Assembly: GCF_910594005.1 (NCBI RefSeq)
Contig: NC_057834.1
Coordinates: 104,001,650-104,065,649 of the forward strand
DNA length: 64,000 bases
Direction of reading: 5' to 3'
From: Cervus elaphus
Taxonomy: Eukaryota > Chordata > Mammalia > Artiodactyla > Cervidae
Of the stretch, positions 32,378 to 43,325 are shown one piece after another; position 1 is the stretch's first letter, and each line of letters starts with the position of its first letter. Under the pieces are notes generated by a model. It was not told where the DNA came from. It saw only the letters and a program-made list of their open reading frames with translations, and made no database searches. The translations under genes and the position numbers were made by a program.

Positions 32378-33329
32378 AGCCTGCATGTGGAAGCTACATG
32401 TTACTAAACAACGAAATACAAACAGATATTATTTTAATGTGTTAACAAAGAAACACTGTACACCATACATTTTAACAATTGTATTTGAGAACAATTGATT
32501 TCCTTTGAAATTCTGTGGGGCTTTATTTTCTGCACTTAAAACATCAAACATTAAAACATTCTGAGAAGAGATCTATAGGCTTCCCTGAACTATTGGCGCG
32601 GGCTGCAGCACAATGGAGTTTAAGAACCTTGCTCTAGCTTCATGTGAAGGCCACATTCAGGTAAGAAGTTCAGGGTCATGAAGCTACTTAGACAATAGAG
32701 CTGGTGTCCTCACCCAAATCATCCTGCAGGCATCATCACACAGAGGGGCCTCTTCATTCTAACGTCATCTCCACAAAAATACTCCTCTGTGCATCCCTAG
32801 ACAACTGGAGGAACACTGACAGAAAGTTTCCAGTGAATTCCATAAAGCATATCAAGAGAGGGCCACATGCAGGGACTTCAAGCTGAGGCCGGAGGGCACT
32901 GCTTTTCCAAGTGTGGCCTGAAAACTGTTACTGGCCAAAGATGAGAGAAAGACGGAAATTGAGAGTCAGAGTTTAGAAACATTTGCATAGCAATTTGAAC
33001 CTAACAATACAGTAATTAAGATTCATATTTTATATGTCTCTTTTTAAAATTTCATTTTACTTTACAAAATGATCCATCTGCAATAGATGGGATATTTACA
33101 AAAACTAAACAAAGAAATATTGGTTTTTCCTCCATACAAAGTTTGAGCATCACCATTGTGGGGCGATATGGTGAAGAGACATGGTTACAAGGGCATGGGC
33201 AAATGCGTGGAAGGACATGCATAAAATGCTGGACATAGAAGGACATCAGATCAGCAGAAGTAGGGAAAGCATAACGTGGAGGAAGCATTTGAACTGTGTT
33301 TTGACCAATATCTATACGTGGAGATGATG
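32378..33329. other. Unassigned DNA
   Basis: Nothing nameable. A short perfect hairpin-like motif, ccatctgcaatagatgg, lies near 33070. Confidence 0.4.
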
Positions 33330-33600
33330 CTTTTTGGGGCGTTGCAGGCAGTGGGCTCAGTAAGAGCTGAGGCAAGGAGTATAGAGTATAAGGTGCACCG
33401 GAGAAGGTGGTGGTCAGGCAAGACAGGGCAAACGCCTGTGTGTGTCTACAGTGAGTGGGTACAGGATGTAGGGAGAGTAAATCATGATGACCTTGGAGAC
33501 ATGCGGAAGATATGGGGCTTTCTTGGCAGGCCCCGAAGGGCCACAGACTTATTCAGAGCAGGGAATGAAAGGATCACATCCAAGTTTTAAATGATAACAT
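33330..33600 (-). mobile_element. L2-like ancient LINE fragment
   Basis: The plus strand, with gcttctt-like ggccccgaagggccacagacttattcagagcagggaatgaaaggatcacatccaag, resembles the reverse complement of an L2-type 3' region. Tentative. Confidence 0.35.
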
Positions 33601-33805
33601 TTATTGAGCCAAACTAAATTTACAAAATTTACAAACAAAAAAGTTCTCAGGCACTGACTCTCTCAAAGAAGAAAATTTCCCTCTTCCATTAGAATGTGCA
33701 AATATACAGACTTTGATTTCCATGCCTGGATGAACACGGGCAGGGGTGTGCACTAATGAGGAATGCTCTGGAAAACCAATTTGCCTCTTCTCGCCTCACT
33801 TCTTT

Positions 33806-33882
33806 TTTTTTTTCCCCTCACCTCTCCTTCTCCTTCTTTTCTTTCTCTTTTCTCTCTTTCCTCTCTCTCTCTCACTTAGAAC
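33806..33882 (+). repeat. Pyrimidine-rich simple sequence
   Basis: A CT-rich stretch (ttcccctcacctctccttctcc ... ctctctctctctcac), low complexity on its own. Confidence 0.85.
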
Positions 33883-33884
33883 TT

Positions 33885-34085
33885 TCCAATTGTGCTTTGC
33901 ATGATCATGGAAATGGCCTGTCTCTGTGCTTGTACCCACTAGCCACATGGAGTCACTGAGCCCTTGAAATATGGCTACTATGGTTGAGGAATTGAATCTT
34001 AAATTGTATTTAATTAATTTAAATTTAAATAGCCACATGTGGCTTTTGGCTACCATATTGGACTACGCAGCAACTTTGACTACGA
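33885..34085. mobile_element. Possible non-autonomous DNA transposon fragment
   Basis: It contains tagccacatgtggcttttggctaccatattggac and, nearer its start, cactagccacatggagtcactgagcccttgaaatatggctac, a pattern seen in ancient mammalian DNA transposon relics. I cannot name the family. Confidence 0.4.
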
Positions 34086-34334
34086 TGAAAACAGAGAAGG
34101 GAAATATGGATGCCAAGAAGTTTTCAGATAGGCTGTTACGGCATATATTGTTAATGAGAGGAGTCAGAATAGAGTGAAGATGGAAACAAGACCTTCTGCT
34201 TTTCAGCCAAAAATGTGTGCTTTAACCTATTTGTGTCAAATGGGTCTCTTGGAAAGACAGTGGGAGCCAGGAGCTTAGGGTTCTCAACTTATTTTGATGG
34301 GTTACCTTAGACAAGTAACTGCTAGGGGATGGAT

Positions 34335-34774
34335 AAGAACTAATGTCCAATATACACTATCATGTGTAAAATATATGGTTAGTGGGAAGCTGCTATATAA
34401 TACAAGGAGCTCATCTCAGGGCTCTGTGATGACCTACAAGGGTGGGATGGTGGGAGAGTAGCAGGGAGACTCAAGAGGAAGGAGATACAGGTATACATAT
34501 AGCTGGTTCACATTGTTGTACAACAGAAACTAATGCAACATTGTAAAGCAATTGGGCTTCCCTTGTGGCTCAGCTGGTAAAGAATCTGCCTGCAATATGG
34601 GAGACCTGGGTTTGATCCCTGGGTTGGGAAGATCCCCTGGAAAAGGGAAAGGCTACCCACTTCAGTATTCTGTCCTGGAGAATTCCATGGACTGTATAGT
34701 CCATGGGGTCGCAAAGAGTTGGACAAAACTAAGTAAAGCAATTATACACCAATAAAAAAAAGAACTAATGTCCA
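34335..34774 (+). mobile_element. 5'-truncated L1 3' end with poly(A), split by a Bov-tA
   Basis: The L1 3' UTR (catgtgtaaaatatatggttagtgggaagc ... tagctggttcacattgttgtacaac) ends in an A-rich tail. A 15-bp target duplication, aagaactaatgtcca, is at 34335-34349 and 34760-34774. Confidence 0.92.
34554..34731 (+). mobile_element. Bov-tA SINE in the L1 3' end
   Basis: Complete head gggcttcccttgtggctcagc and body to ggtcgcaaagagttggacaaaac. Near-identical flanks tgtaaagcaatt (34542-34553) and agtaaagcaatt (34732-34743). Confidence 0.92.
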
Positions 34775-34960
34775 GTGAGCATTAGTCAAGTATCAGGCAT
34801 GGGATGGTAAACTTCTTTACAGATGACCACATTTGCAAACCTGTGAAGCAGGTTTTTATTCTTATCTTGCAGATAAGGAAAGGGATCCTCTTAACCTTCA
34901 CTTGGTCCTCTTCACCTTTAGAGGGTAAGATTAGAGAGGTAAGCCATTTGCATGTCTGAG
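34775..34960 (+). mobile_element. MIR SINE fragment
   Basis: The run caggcatgggatggtaaacttctttacagatg ... gcagataaggaaaggg reads as a diverged MIR 3' half. Confidence 0.45.
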
Positions 34961-35544
34961 AATCCATTTCCTCCCTAAGGACATAGGACTAGCAATTTTC
35001 ACCCTGTCCACCCTTCATAAAGGTGAAGGGGACCGAGTGAAGGTTAAGCGGATCCTGAAATGCTGACAAGGCAAAGGTGCTGACTGTGCTCAGGGGAGAG
35101 AGGCGATGTTTTCTGAGGATACAAACAGGGCAAGGTTCTGAGAAGATTTTGCCCTCTCACTGGTAATGGAAATACCTTAAATTTTGCATTTAAGAAATGC
35201 CTGAGGCCTAGTTCAATCATGTAAAAACCAATATCAATTTGGAAAGGTTATCACAGCCTTCCAATTCCAGTCAACATTAAAAATGCAAATGTTTGCTACT
35301 TAAATATAGCCTTTGGCCACCAGCATTCGGGATGTAAGGTAAGCCACAGCCGGCTGCCACTGCCCACTGAGGGCTCAGCAGGAAAGAAGCAGCGGAGATG
35401 CTGGAAAGTCCACGTGGTACCAGGCTGATGGAACCACTTCCAGCCCCGTGGAGGTCTGGGTCCTCAGAGGTTGTCTGGTTTCAGTCACCGAATCAGACAA
35501 CCATTCACTAGGAGCTGGGACACTGTTCATTCCTTTGTCCTTGT
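34961..35544. other. Unassigned DNA
   Basis: No gene or nameable repeat. Confidence 0.4.
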
Positions 35545-35625
35545 CTTCCCAGTACCTAGTCCAATGCCTGCTTCACAGTAAGAGCTCAAGGGATATTTGT
35601 TGACTAGATGAATTAATTCATTTAT
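35545..35625 (+). mobile_element. L2 LINE 3' end
   Basis: It ends agtacctagtccaatgcctgcttcacagtaagagctcaagggatatttgttgactagatgaat, the L2 terminus in diverged form. Confidence 0.6.
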
Positions 35626-35663
35626 TGTCTCTTTTTTGGCTATCCTATCATGTCCTAGGCACT

Positions 35664-35886
35664 GTTGGTATTTACTTGCTAAGTCATGTCTGACTCTTCT
35701 GTGACCCCATGGACTGCAGCTGGCCAGGCTCTTCTGTCCATGGGATTTCCCAGGCAAGAAAACTGGAGTGGATTGCCATTTCCTGCTCCAGGAGATCTTC
35801 CCCACCCAGGGATCAAACCCATGTCTCCTGCTTCTCCTGCATTGGCAGGCAGAGTCTTTACCACTGAGCTACCTAGGAAGCCCCTC
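35664..35886 (-). mobile_element. Bov-tA SINE
   Basis: Reverse complement of Bov-tA (gctaagtcatgtctgactcttctgtgacc to ctttaccactgagctacctaggaagccc). It has a 12-bp internal duplication of the ctcctgctt segment. The flanks ctaggcactgt and tcaggcactgt look like its target duplication. Confidence 0.9.
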
Positions 35887-36204
35887 AGGCACTGTACTAG
35901 GCCTATACATTGACACAGAAACAAGCCACTTGGAGAAATCAATCTCAAGTAATTTACAGGATGGTAAGTTGTGCAAATAAATAATAATAACAAGCTAGTA
36001 TCACATCAACCTTACCATAAGTATTAATTCTGGAGGTCTGTCAAAAAACAAGCATTTGAAAATGGGCCAGATGAATAATGCTGATGTAGTTGGGCATGAG
36101 GATTCTGGGTGGTCTGGGAGATGGAGTAGCTGGGCAGTGAGATCAGCAATGGGAGAGTCCTGGAGGAGGTGCCAAGAACCATTCCTGGGATGGGCTCCTG
36201 TCCT

Positions 36205-36335
36205 TGGTGGTCCCCTTCACTTTGATTGTATGCTCCCTGCGGGCTGGACTGTAGCTTATTCAACTCTGTACTCCAATACTTCACATGGGGCCTGACACAT
36301 AGTAAGAAACAACATATGCTGAAAAAAATGAATGA
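36205..36335 (+). mobile_element. L2 LINE 3' end
   Basis: The text tgtatgctccctgcgggctggactgtag ... ggcctgacacatagtaagaa ... aatgaatgaat is a diverged L2 terminus. Confidence 0.6.
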
Positions 36336-36435
36336 ATAAGTGAACATTAGGAACCCATAAGGAATCATAAGAAGAAGCATTAGATATGCATATAAACACA
36401 TACACACGGTCTGTGTGTATATATGTGACATTGAC

Positions 36436-36640
36436 ATTGACGTCGCTCAGTCGTGTCCAACTCTTTGCGACCCCATGGACTGTAGCCTACCAGGCTCCTC
36501 CGTCCATGGAATTTTCCAGGCAAGAGTACTTGAGTAGGTTGCCATTGCCTTCTCCAGGGGATCTTCCTGACCCAGGGATCAAACCCGGGTCTCCTGCATT
36601 GTAGGCAGACGCTTTACCGTCTGAGCCACCGGGGAAGTCT
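36436..36640 (-). mobile_element. Bov-tA SINE
   Basis: Reverse complement, cgctcagtcgtgtccaactctttgcgacc to gtctgagccaccggggaag. A gtctgtgt-(TA)n sequence occurs on both sides, consistent with a target duplication in a TA-rich site. Confidence 0.92.
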
Positions 36641-37094
36641 GTGTATATATATATATATACACACACATATATATCATTGAACAATTCCCGGGAAACATAA
36701 GTAGAATCTGGGCAATAAAGTCTAATTTTTTCCCCTTTTCCTTTGTGCTTAGTCTAGTTTCACCCACTCAAAGGGCACCCACTCACAGAGGGGCCTTATA
36801 CCAGGCACTTCAGTTTCTTGTACAAAAGGACTGCACTCAACACTTCAGCTTGGCAGGTTGTGTCCAGAAGTGCTGCCCGCAACACCACACTTCAGAGATG
36901 CTGCACCCAGCACTTCAGTCAGGAGCAGCAAGCAGCACAGCTATGCCTGATCCATAAGAACCCTGTCCTCCCCACTGACAAGAACCTTATGAAGCAGCCC
37001 CATCGACAGCCTGTTGTGGGGAGCATGTACTCTAATGTACAGGCTCACATCTCTCCAATTTTTGATCAAAGAATAAAAGTAATCTTTGCTTCAT
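36641..37094. other. Unassigned DNA after a (TA)n/(CA)n run
   Basis: A (TA)n then (CA)n run at 36640-36675 is followed by sequence that I cannot assign. The motif cacttcag recurs four times between 36806 and 36918 at irregular spacing. An AATAAA lies at about 37072. Confidence 0.45.
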
Positions 37095-37320
37095 TTTAAT
37101 TTTTATTTTATTTTTAATTGGAGGACAAATGTTTTTAAATGTTCTGTTGGTTTCTTCTGTTCAGCAATATGGATCAGATATAACTGTACATATACCCTCT
37201 CCCTCCTGAGCCTCCCTCCCCTCCACCCCTCTAGATCTTCACAGAGGACCAAGCCGAGTTCCTTGTGCTAAACAAGCTGCTTCCCTCTAGTATCTATTTT
37301 ACATTTCCTTTGCTTCTGAA
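37095..37320 (-). mobile_element. Truncated L1 3' end
   Basis: The plus strand reads T-rich then ttggaggacaaatgtttttaaatgttctg ... gagcctccctcccctccacccctctagatcttcacagag, the reverse complement of the ruminant L1 3' end. Confidence 0.8.
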
Positions 37321-37844
37321 CTGAACTCTAATTCTATTGGGGCAAGCAACACAGGGCAGGAGAAGCCTTGTTGGGGACTAACTCAAAAAGCAACGTATCT
37401 TTTAATTAATTATTAGCAGTCAGGGTGAAACCAGGAGAGAAAAACCACATTAGTTACTTGAACACAGTGAATTCAAGATAAATGACTGTTAGCTTGGAAT
37501 AACATTGTTAACTAGATAACTGAACAGGTAAATTTAGAGTTATAAAGTGTAACAAAGATAGCAACTGCAGAAAACAGCAATCACCTTAGGGATGGGGGAC
37601 CAGAGGGGAAAAAGGTCAGAATTATTAAAATTTAGAGGCTCAGTAGAAGGATGCTGTGAGTTGAAACTCAGACCACTGAGGAGGGAGCATTGCTGGGTTC
37701 GTGCTGACATCTCTGATTGGATGTAGGGCAGCCTATTCTGTGTTAAAAAAAATTGCAAACTGGCTTCAGCTACTGCTATGGGGAGGTTTCACTGATGCCA
37801 GGGTGAAAAAGCATGGCTGTGGTGATGGTCATAACCATCCAATA
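37321..37844. other. Unassigned DNA
   Basis: No gene or nameable repeat. Confidence 0.4.
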
Positions 37845-37910
37845 AACTCCTTTCCATCCTTATCCAGTTCAGATATCACCTCCACTAAGAAGCCTTCCTG
37901 ATCTCTTCCT
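37845..37910 (+). mobile_element. L2-like LINE fragment
   Basis: aaactcctttccatccttatccagttcagatatcacctccactaagaagccttcctga matches the 3' coding part of L2-type LINEs and is nearly repeated at 38510. Confidence 0.5.
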
Positions 37911-38129
37911 TCAGACAGGAAACCCACAGGAAGCAGACAATAAGGAGTAAATCTTGTCATTCCCTTCCAGCTGTGTAGCCCATTGGCAGAACGCAAATAG
38001 AAGTCAGCTGTCTGGCAAAAATACAATTTGCAGTGACCCAACCCCATCATCATAAATCAGAATACAGAGAGTTTTGGAGCTGAGACACCACAGCATCATA
38101 CCTGGTACAGAAGTCTACCCATTAATGTT

Positions 38130-38260
38130 GTGATGCAGGAACTGCTGTTACTGCCATTATACAGATGAGAAATGAGGGTCTAGAGAGGTCAAGGGGACTT
38201 GTCTAATAAGTCAGTGTGACAGCACCCTGATTTGAAGTCAGGTCCATCTGCTCTTAATGG
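38130..38260 (+). mobile_element. MIR SINE fragment
   Basis: ccattatacagatgagaaatgagggtctagagaggtcaaggggacttg is a diverged MIR core. Confidence 0.55.
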
Positions 38261-38499
38261 CAATTTTATACCAAGTTTCCTTCACATTTTTATGTGAAGA
38301 AAATGTCAGAGGATAAAAGTCTTGAAGCCCACTGTTGGGTTGGCATCTGGGGATGAGGTGAGGTGGGGGATTCAGGCATCACCTATAAAGCAAGGATGCA
38401 GGTATGGGGCCATCCTGACAAATGTCTCCCAAGCAGTGACTTTAATGTCTCACTTTATCATCTTTAATAAAGTTAAGATCTTTATTCTTTGGTCAAAAC

Positions 38500-38740
38500 T
38501 TAGCCACCCAACAAACTCCTTTCCATCCTTCAAGACCCACCTCAGATGTCACTTCCTCCGAGAAGCCTTCATGATCTCTGCAAAGCTAGCCATGCCCCCA
38601 TGGTGTTCCTGCAGGACTTGGTACAGACACCAAGGTAGAGTTTACATGTCTATATGCCTCACTAGACTGTGGGCTCTTTGAAGGCAGGCCTGGGTCTACA
38701 TAAACTCTGCTTGCCAATACTAATAAAGGCTTGTTTCTTC
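38500..38740 (+). mobile_element. L2 LINE 3' region
   Basis: ctttccatccttcaagacccacctcagatgtcacttcctccgagaagccttcatga, then tagactgtgggctctttgaaggcaggcctgggtct, are typical of an L2 3' end in sense orientation. Confidence 0.65.
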
Positions 38741-38879
38741 CAGAAATGTGCTTCTGTGGGAGTGCTGGCAACTCCAGGACTGTGTTTCTGACTCATTTTT
38801 CTGCTTTCCAGGAGTTCTCAATCTAGCAGTGAAAATATGTTGAAAAAATATTGAAAATCAAAATCCCCCAGGTTTAACT

Positions 38880-39270
38880 CTTTACCTCCTGCCTTTTCCA
38901 ACCCATTCTTCTCACATTGGTCAGATGCAGTCGTAACCATCCGAGGTCCCAGCTAAATCCTTCCGAAGGCTTCCATTGCTCTTAGGATGAAGACTAACTC
39001 CTCAGCACTGTTACATAGTCCCCTGACCTCTGTCCCCTGCCACTCAACAGCCTTGCATCTCCCAGTTCCCCTTCCTCCTGCTTCCACTCCACCCTCCCAG
39101 CTACTGAACCTCTTCACTTCCCCAAACTCACCAAGCTCTTTGCATCCTGGTGTTTGCAGGCAGGGATTCCTCTACCCAGAACCTCTCTTGCTTTGCCTGA
39201 GTCCCTCTGACTTATCTTTTAGGTCTGGGCTGCTGAGTCACTCCCTCCAGGAGGTTATTGGCAGGGTAAC
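38880..39270 (+). mobile_element. L2-like LINE coding fragment
   Basis: ggcttccattgctcttaggatgaag ... ccaagctctttgcatcctggtgtttgcagg ... ctctacccagaacctctc resembles the 3' coding part of L2-type LINEs. Tentative. Confidence 0.5.
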
Positions 39271-39641
39271 CTGATGCTCCCAGGGCAGCCAGTTCCCAAC
39301 CACGCCCCTCACCTACTGACTGGCAAAGGCCTGCATTTGCTCAGGAGGGCAGCACCCTGCACAGGGCAGGTACTCTGTAAAGTCAAGTTTGAATGAATTA
39401 GTTAAAAACTTAAAGACGAGGAAAAACTAAGAGCAGTCTCTCCAAACTGTTTTGGAAGTCATAACTGCCTAAGACACGGTGGAATAACTCTTCCCCAGTA
39501 TCTAGGGGCCTTGTGAAAAGAGGAAGTCTCAAATGGGGTAGGAGGCTCTTATGAGCCAGGAGATCAGGTTTGAAGCCTCAGTGATCTGGAGAACAGCTAG
39601 TTATTGTTGGTTAGTGTCTTCATCTGTATAATAGGTATTGT
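39271..39641. other. Unassigned DNA
   Basis: No gene or nameable repeat. Confidence 0.4.
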
Positions 39642-39652
39642 AGGGGAGGAAA

Positions 39653-39866
39653 GGGGCTTCCCTGGTGGCTCAGAGAGAAAGAATCCACCTGCCAATGCAG
39701 GAAATGTGGGTTTGATCGCTGGGTCAGGAAGATCCCCTGGAGAGGGAAAGGGCAACCCACTCCAGTGTTCTTGCCTGGGAAATCTCATGGACAGAAGAAT
39801 CTGGTGAGCTCCAGTTCATGGGACCACAGAGTTGGACACGACTTAGCGACTGAAAAGCAACAACTA
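39653..39866 (+). mobile_element. Bov-tA SINE
   Basis: Head ggggcttccctggtggctcag and body to gttggacacgacttagcgactg. The 11-bp duplication aggggaggaaa is at 39642-39652 and 39867-39877. Confidence 0.93.
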
Positions 39867-39877
39867 AGGGGAGGAAA

Positions 39878-40325
39878 AAAGCTTTTTCCTCTGTCCTCCT
39901 AGGTTCTGCAGCTGGGGCCCAGAAACTGATGAAAGACAGATAAACAAGAAAAAAATTAGCACAGCTTATGAATGACTGCAGCATATGCGTGCATGTGGGA
40001 GAAACTCAATGATGAGCCTCAAAGGGGCTCATATAGCGTCTTAATGAAAACAATAAATTTGTAGAGCAGTAATAAGACAAAGGAAAGCCTGCATAGGCAA
40101 ATACATGGGAAACTGATGGAAGATAAGGATTATTTTAGTAAGATGTGTAATGGAGAGTCCTCATTGTGCCATCTCGGAGCTGATAAGAGCATAGAGTTGT
40201 CTCCTGCAATTAAGAGGCTAAGAAGTTGTCCTCCGGGGTCCTCATCTTCCTAGCAGAGGAGAGGGAGACATCTTTGCAAATAGAAATTTATGTTCTGCTT
40301 TTAAGCAAATAGAGGGTGAGGGCAT
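39878..40325. other. Unassigned DNA
   Basis: No gene or nameable repeat. Confidence 0.4.
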
Positions 40326-40548
40326 GCATGCTTGCTAAGTTGCCTCAGTTGTGTTTTACTCTTTGCGACCCTATGAACTATAGCCTGCTAGGCCCCTCTG
40401 TCCATGGAATTTTCCAGGCAAGAATACTGGAGAGGGTTGCTATATTTCTACCTCCAGGGAGTCTTCCTGACCCAAGGATCGAACCCGTGTCTCCTATGGC
40501 TACAGCATTGCAGGTGTTTTCTTCACCTCTGAGCCACTAGGGAAGCCC
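40326..40548 (-). mobile_element. Bov-tA SINE
   Basis: Reverse complement: gctaagttgcctcagttgtgttttactctttgcgacc to cacctctgagccactagggaagccc. Diverged. Confidence 0.9.
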
Positions 40549-41329
40549 GGAGTCTGAGGACAGAGAGATTTTTTTGGTGTCTGCTGTTTCTCAATTGTCT
40601 TCAGCTCAAAATCATCCTTCTGCCAAAGTGGCGTATTTTGAGGTGGCGTATTTTGACCCCTACAGTCTAGACGTGCCTGTCCTTCCTGACGTAAAGGGTT
40701 GTGAGGTGATGGCACATATGGAAACTGGGAAAGCTGTAAAGTACTGTAGAGATATCAGGCATAACCAGTTCCACGGTCATCATCCCCAGAACGCTGTCTG
40801 GGCTGCGGCCTTGCTGACTTTGTTCACCACAGTCCAGACCTTAAGTTTTCCATCATCTTCTTCCCCAGGGCCAGGCTGAGCTTTTTACAGAGAAGACACA
40901 TCAAAGCCACAACCGAGGATTTTTATAGTTCAATGTTGCACAAGTTTCCTTCTTGAGAGATAAGGAGTCTGGAGGAAAGGAGGGGAAGCTAATCAAAACT
41001 TCCTGCTCTCCAGTCCCTACCCCCACCCCCCAACCCCCTGCCTGACTCTTTTAAGATGAAGCCTATAGGCTGCTGCTGACTTTGGTTTACATCATTCGTG
41101 ATCCCCCTGCCCACAGTTTTCCTTTAAAGGACTTTCTTGCTGTTCTCTGTGGAGGTCAGAGAGACACATTTAATAAAAAGGACACAGGCATCCAAATAAC
41201 CCCAGATCCCCAAAGCCGCGAATCAAAGGACAGAGCTCTTTGAACATTATCCGGCTGCAGGAGTGGGACATTTCAAAGAATTAACATCCCCCTGAAGCTG
41301 ACTCCTTAACTAGGCAAAGATATCATGGA
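40549..41329. other. Unassigned DNA
   Basis: No gene seen. A 15-base near-tandem duplication (ggcgtattttga) occurs around 40630-40657. Confidence 0.45.
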
Positions 41330-41436
41330 ATAAATGTTAATGCATCACTATACGTCAGGTACTTACCATGTTTGTAACACTTAAACCTTATATTAACTAT
41401 CCTCGTTTTATAGATGAATAAACTGGTGATCAGAGA
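41330..41436 (+). mobile_element. MIR SINE fragment
   Basis: cgtcaggtacttaccatgtttgtaacac ... ctatcctcgttttatagatgaataaac is a diverged MIR 3' half. Confidence 0.55.
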
Positions 41437-41521
41437 GGTTTTAGTTAGATGGGTAGGAGGATGGATAGATGGTTGGATGGGTAGACAGGTAAATGGATGG
41501 GTGGGTGGGTGGCTGGATGGA
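41437..41521 (+). repeat. Imperfect (GGAT/GGTG)n tetranucleotide repeat
   Basis: The stretch tagatgggtaggaggatggatagatggttgg ... ggtgggtgggtggctggatgg is a decayed tetranucleotide array. Confidence 0.9.
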
Positions 41522-41719
41522 GAGGCTTTTTGCCAGAGACAAGAGAAAGTGCTTGCATCTCCCCCAGAAAGTCAGAGCTGCCAAGTCACATGTGGTTTCA
41601 CATCAAAGCTTATCACAGGAAAAGGCTATACGTGTCACTAGACCAGTAGAAGATAAGGCCATGTGATGGCAAAGCTGTTCCCTGAATCTATGGTTACAGG
41701 GAGGCTCTTTCAATTTTTA

Positions 41720-41885
41720 CTTGCAGTTTTGGAGTCAGAAAAATCTGAGTTTGGGCTCTGCAATGTCCATCGTGTGTGACCCCTGACAAGTCAGTGAACA
41801 TTGCTATGCTCAGTTTTCTCATTTGTAAAATGGAGAGTCACCCATCCTAACAGTGCTGTGAGGTTTAAATTATATTCCTCGAATA
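41720..41885 (+). mobile_element. MIR SINE
   Basis: ttggagtcagaaaaatctgagtttgggctctg ... ctcagttttctcatttgtaaaatgg ... aacagtgctgtgaggtttaaat is a well-preserved MIR. Confidence 0.75.
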
Positions 41886-41911
41886 TAAATATTTGTTAAA
41901 TGTTTTAAACA

Positions 41912-42057
41912 GGGACTTCCCTGGTGGTCCAGGGGCTAAGACTGCAAGTTCCCAATGCAGGGGGCCCCGTTTCAATCCCTGGACAAGGAACTAGATCCCA
42001 TACGCTGCAGCTAAGACCTGGCACAGCCACATAAATAAATCAATAAAAATTAATCAA
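41912..42057 (+). mobile_element. CHR-type SINE
   Basis: gggacttccctggtggtccaggggctaagactg ... tcaatccctggacaagg, ending in an AT-rich tail. It lies just after, possibly inside, the MIR. Confidence 0.85.
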
Positions 42058-42556
42058 AATATCTTAAACAAATATTTGTGTTAACTATAAGTGAGCTTTC
42101 TCCTCTCGGTTGTGGAGACAATGTGAGAACCACTGCAGAGATGAGCTAAAAGTGGGTAGATGCTCCCCTGAGGGGATCCCAGACAGACCTGAGCTGCTCC
42201 ATAGCAGGCCTAGTTATGTTCCTCTGGGACTGAGAAAGGAATCATTTCTGTTCAGGGAGCCAAAGAGGAAATGAGCTTACCCCCCCCCCCTTTTAGGAGG
42301 AACTTGAAGGTGATTCCAACTCTGAGAGCCTCTGAACTATGGCTTCATTTCAGTGGCACCTGAGAAACTCAGGTCCAGACCTCCCAGGGCTCTGTTCTTT
42401 TCACTGAGAGAAGAACAAGTAGAGGGAAGTGGAGGTGGGATGGAAAGGGATGAGGGTTGGAGACCTAAAGCAGCCAGGAAGCTCATTTTCTTTTCCTGAC
42501 TTACCCTAAAGAAGCATATAGAAGGAAAATGCATTCCTTAGGTAGTATCAGGATGG

Positions 42557-42558
<2 letters not shown>
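42058..42558. other. Unassigned DNA with a poly(C) run
   Basis: An 11-base C run is at 42280-42290. No gene seen. Confidence 0.4.

Positions 42559-42591
<33 letters not shown>
42559..42591 (+). repeat. (GT)n microsatellite
   Basis: About 16 uninterrupted GT units, followed by G-rich sequence with further shorter gtgtgtg tracts to about 42690. Confidence 0.97.
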
Positions 42592-42594
<3 letters not shown>

Positions 42595-42748
42595 AAGGGT
42601 GTGAAGAGAGGGAAATCTGTGGGGGGAGTGGGTGTGGCTGTGAGTGAGAGGCTGTGTGTGTGCTTGTGGGGTGTGGATGTGTGGGAGGGTGGGGGGAGAA
42701 GGTCGAATACAGGGGTGTGCAGAGGCGGGTGATGGGGGTGGGTTAGGG

Positions 42749-42873
42749 TGTGGGGAGGGCAGTGGCCATGGGGAGTGCAGATGTGGGTAGGTTTACAGGG
42801 GTGGGGAGAGTGTGGGGAGGGGAGTGGGCATGGAGTTTGTAGTTGTGGGTGGATTTATGGGGATGGAGGTGGT
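42749..42873 (+). repeat. G-rich minisatellite, two 62-bp units
   Basis: Two diverged tandem units begin tgtggggagggcagtggccatgg (42749) and tgtggggaggggagtgggcatgg (42811). They share the layout gtagttgtgggtggatttatgggg. The whole 42595-42890 stretch is G-rich on the plus strand. Confidence 0.75.
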
Positions 42874-42984
42874 TTTGGGTGTGGCCTGGCCCACCACACT
42901 GAAGGAATGAGCCTCAGCAAATACATAAAATCATACAGGTCTTACCACAGTTAATAAGATCTTCTTCACTGGAGCTTTGTAAAT

Positions 42985-43090
42985 AAGTTTATTTTCCAAG
43001 CATTCACTCACTTATTTTCCAATTATCAACACTGATGTACCATGAGAAAAAATATATTGAAATGCCCGAGGAACTTACACTCTTGTTGGA
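42985..43090 (-). mobile_element. L2-like fragment
   Basis: cattcactcacttattttcc ... cccgaggaacttacactcttgttggagag resembles an L2 terminus in reverse orientation. Tentative. Confidence 0.35.
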
Positions 43091-43119
43091 GAGGGTAAGA
43101 GGCAATGAGTTCCGCAAGG

Positions 43120-43325
43120 ACAGTGAACACAGCGCTCCATGCAAGATGCTGTTCTGAACACTCTGTGTGCATTATCTGATGGCCTGCTCACAGTGCCCCG
43201 ACATGATATGTCCTTTGGTGACTTCTGTCTCACAGATAAGGAAACCAAGGCTTGTACTAACCAGTCCAAGGTCACACAGCTGGTGAGTGTGGCTAGGATT
43301 CCCATGCATTCAGTTTGGCTCCTGA
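43120..43325 (+). mobile_element. MIR SINE
   Basis: gatgctgttctgaacactctgtgtgcattatctgat ... cagataaggaaaccaaggcttgtactaaccagtccaaggtcacacagctggtgag is a readable MIR core and 3' end. Confidence 0.72.

Noticed and set aside
36436..36640. Target duplication of this Bov-tA as decisive
   Set aside because: The flanks are gtctgtgt plus TA repeats, so the match may be partly chance.
42529..42954. Two open frames in the G-rich region
   Set aside because: They arise from the GT and GGTG repeats, which lack stop codons in some frames.
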